Origin: Acidobacteriota bacterium
Lineage (GTDB): Bacteria > Acidobacteriota > Terriglobia > Acidiferrales > UBA7541
Reading direction: 5' to 3'
DNA: 6,477 bases
Assembly: GCA_003153585.1 (NCBI GenBank)
Contig: PLZZ01000123.1
Span: 1 to 6,477, forward strand
Part shown: positions 5,148-6,477 of the stretch, one piece after another
Layout of the letters: every line of letters starts with the position of its first letter
Numbering within the stretch: position 1 is the stretch's first letter
The notes under the pieces: generated by a model
Told to the model about the DNA's origin: nothing
Database searches by the model: none
Seen by the model: the letters and a program-made list of their open reading frames with translations, nothing else
Position numbers and translations under genes: made by a program

Positions 5148-5927
5148 ATGCCCATCAATACCGTTATCGTAGACGACGAGCGCCCCGCGCGCGACGAACT
5201 CATCTACCTCCTGAAAGGTTTCCCCGAAATAAACGTCATAGGCCAGGGGAAAAACGGGTTGGAAGCTGTCGCGCTTATCAAGGAGCACGATCCCGACCTC
5301 GTTTTTCTCGATGTCCAGATGCCTGGCCTCGACGGCTTCGGCGTGATCAAAAAGCTAGTCGAGCGAAAACTGCGCATTCCGCAAATTGTTTTCGCCACCG
5401 CCTACGACAATTATGCGATCCAGGCTTTTGAGGTGAACGCCGTCGATTACGTCTTGAAGCCCTTCGACAAAGCCCGCATCGCGAAAGCTGTCCAGCGCGC
5501 GAAAAAAATGGTGGAAGCCCACACCTCGCCGGTCGAACGGCTCGAAAACCTCGTCGGCCAGTTGTCGGCTACCCCGCCAAAGGCTTCGCAACCCGTAAAG
5601 CTGCTCGTGAAATCGCAGGCGCGCATGTTCTTGGTGGATGCTGAAGACATGATCTACGCTGCCATCCAGGACGGAACGATCACCATTTTCGCCCGCGACT
5701 TCGAAGGCGTATCAAACTATCGCACTATTGAAGAGCTATCCGCCTCTCTCGATTCCGACCGCTTTTGGCGCCCGCACCGCTCCTATCTAGTGAATATCAA
5801 TCACATCAAGGAAGTTGTGCCGTGGTTCAAGTCAAGTTACATGCTGAAGATGAACGATAAGCGTGCCAGCGAAATCCCCGTTTCTCGCACCCAAACGAAA
5901 CGGTTGCGCGAATTGTTGAAGCTATAG
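5148..5927 (+). CDS. LytTR-family two-component response regulator
   Basis: This 259-residue cytoplasmic DNA-binding regulator has a receiver domain at about 4-122: acidic pocket D9/D10, phospho-acceptor D55 (VFLDVQMPG), T84 (FATAY) and K104 (VLKPF), so all the key residues are present. A linker (123-147) leads to a LytTR domain at about 148-257, with the hallmark FWRPHRSYLVNINHIKEV at 207-224 and IPVSRTQTKRLRELL near the end. The usual partner is a LytS/AlgZ-type membrane kinase, and none is in this window. The ATG at 5148 gives a normal receiver start (MPINTVIVDDE). The frame is open upstream to 4788, but that part lies antisense to the Nudix gene and is not receiver-like. There is no clear Shine-Dalgarno before the start. 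The following secreted-protein gene begins 12 bp after the stop, with its Shine-Dalgarno overlapping the stop, so the two are likely coexpressed. Confidence 0.93.
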   Translation: MPINTVIVDDERPARDELIYLLKGFPEINVIGQGKNGLEAVALIKEHDPDLVFLDVQMPGLDGFGVIKKLVERKLRIPQIVFATAYDNYAIQAFEVNAVDYVLKPFDKARIAKAVQRAKKMVEAHTSPVERLENLVGQLSATPPKASQPVKLLVKSQARMFLVDAEDMIYAAIQDGTITIFARDFEGVSNYRTIEELSASLDSDRFWRPHRSYLVNINHIKEVVPWFKSSYMLKMNDKRASEIPVSRTQTKRLRELLKL

Positions 5928-5930
5928 GAG
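5926..5930 (+). promoter_or_regulatory. Ribosome binding site overlapping the regulator's stop codon
   Basis: AGGAG begins on the last two bases of the TAG stop of the LytTR gene and lies 9 bases before the ATG at 5940. Ribosomes finishing the regulator would end on this site, which points to translational coupling. Confidence 0.6.
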
Positions 5931-5939
5931 AGCCCGGAC

Positions 5940-6341
5940 ATGAATTTCCCGCATTCATTTTTGTTCTCGCGAGATTTGCGGCGCCGAACGACGCCTTTTA
6001 CCCGGCTCGGGCTCTTTCTGTGTTTTATGTGCGCTCTCGCGCCGTTCTCCTTTGCGCAAGCACCCGGTGGTTCGATCATCGGCACGGTGACCGAGAAGCA
6101 TGCAGGCCCGCTGGCAGGCGCGCGCGTCAGCGTGTCCAATGCTCGGACCGGATTCACGACCAGCGTGTCAACCGACGTGAACGGTCAATTCACCGTGGAA
6201 AACCTGCCTCTGGGCGCGTACAAGGTCGCGATCTCGGCCAACGGCCTGGTGACTCAAGAAGTCACAGTGACGGTCAAGGCCGCACATAAATCGAAACTAA
6301 ACGCCAGCCTCAAACCTCCTCCGCCCCTGCCTCCGAAGTGA
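5940..6341 (+). CDS. Small secreted carboxypeptidase-regulatory-like domain protein
   Basis: This 133-residue protein has a basic N-terminus (RDLRRR at 11-16) and a hydrophobic core (about 22-36) ending in PFSFA, with likely signal peptidase I cleavage after A39 (FSFA/QAPGG). The mature part is one beta-sandwich of the carboxypeptidase D regulatory-like type (about 44-115): GSIIGTVTEKHAGPLAGARV, then TGFTTSVSTDVNGQFTVENLPLG and AYKVAISANG. The T-D-x-N-G-x-F-x-x-x-N-L-P-x-G pattern is the family's core signature. The C-terminus is a Lys-rich stretch and a proline run (KPPPPLPPK). In Acidobacteria and Bacteroidetes this domain usually sits at the N-terminus of large TonB-dependent receptor-like proteins; here it stands alone, with no barrel. 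It follows the LytTR gene by 12 bp with a coupled ribosome binding site. Its ligand is unknown. Confidence 0.88.
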   Translation: MNFPHSFLFSRDLRRRTTPFTRLGLFLCFMCALAPFSFAQAPGGSIIGTVTEKHAGPLAGARVSVSNARTGFTTSVSTDVNGQFTVENLPLGAYKVAISANGLVTQEVTVTVKAAHKSKLNASLKPPPPLPPK

Positions 6342-6442
6342 ACGCCAGTCGCGTTCCGGCGTCGTAGAAGAGCAGCACGAATGTGGGCGCAGCATTTCAG
6401 TGTGCCGCGCGGTTGTGCTAGCATCACCTCGGCACTTTCTCC
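6342..6442 (+). other. Intergenic stretch before the acyl-CoA dehydrogenase-like gene
   Basis: This 101-bp stretch has an extended -10-like TGCTAGCAT at 6416-6424 with no good -35, a possible promoter for the gene at 6443. The pair ACGCC/GGCGT shortly after the preceding stop could form a 5-bp stem, but no T-run follows, so I do not call a terminator. Confidence 0.3.
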
Positions 6443-6477
6443 ATGGATTTTTCACTCAGCAGCGACCAAATTTTGAT
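6443..6477 (+). CDS. Probable acyl-CoA dehydrogenase, N-terminal fragment cut by window end
   Basis: Only 11 full codons are visible: MDFSLSSDQIL. This matches the very common N-terminus of acyl-CoA dehydrogenases (MDFxLSxEQ...), FAD flavoenzymes that introduce the alpha-beta double bond in acyl-CoA oxidation. There is no clear Shine-Dalgarno before the ATG. The call rests on a short N-terminal pattern alone. Confidence 0.5.
   Translation, partial: MDFSLSSDQIL

Noticed and set aside
5030..5203. 58-residue N-terminal extension of the Nudix frame
   Set aside because: It is Arg/Ser/Thr-rich, crosses the divergent promoter region and overlaps the LytTR start. The GTG at 5029 has a good Shine-Dalgarno and gives a family-typical length.
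6310..6405. Minus-strand reading ending in LFYDAGTRLAFTSEAGAEEV, partly opposite the end of the secreted-protein gene
   Set aside because: The composition looks protein-like, but the frame is closed by a stop about 30 codons upstream, has only a GTG as possible start, and overlaps a well-supported gene. A remnant of a degraded gene is possible but cannot be supported.

Overview
The window looks like chromosomal DNA from a moderately GC-rich Gram-negative bacterium. My best guess is Acidobacteriota (Terriglobia/Koribacter-like). This rests on the look of the CtaA/CtaB/DUF420 proteins, an orphan LytTR response regulator, and a small secreted carboxypeptidase-regulatory-like protein. The lineage call is inference; no rRNA or other marker gene is present.

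Region 1 (1-3601, + strand) is a tight gene run for maturation of a haem-copper cytochrome oxidase. It holds the 3' part of ctaA (haem A synthase, cut by the window edge), ctaB (haem O synthase), a small two-TM protein with an Ala/Pro-rich tail that overlaps ctaB by ATGA, a four-TM DUF420 (CtaM-like) protein, and a membrane-anchored protein combining HEAT-like repeats with a lipoyl/HlyD-type barrel. Spacings are 4 bp, a 4-bp overlap, 28 bp and 12 bp, so one transcript is likely. CtaB makes haem O from haem B, CtaA converts it to haem A, and DUF420 proteins are linked to aa3-type oxidase maturation. The two uncharacterised members are candidate extra assembly factors, and they are the part of the window most worth following up.

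Region 2 (3622-5029, - strand) converges on region 1 with a 20-bp gap. It holds a Nudix hydrolase of the ADP-ribose pyrophosphatase type and, downstream of it, a membrane-anchored extracytoplasmic protein of unknown function.

Region 3 (5030-6341) begins with a 118-bp divergent intergenic region. It carries a plausible promoter on each strand and a perfect 12-bp palindrome between them. It is followed by a LytTR response regulator and a translationally linked small secreted beta-sandwich protein. The regulator has no evident Shine-Dalgarno, and its predicted transcript start lies only a few bases before the ATG.

Region 4 (6342-6477) is a short intergenic stretch and the first 11 full codons of what looks like an acyl-CoA dehydrogenase gene.

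I see no RNA gene, CRISPR array, insertion sequence, phage gene or defence system.
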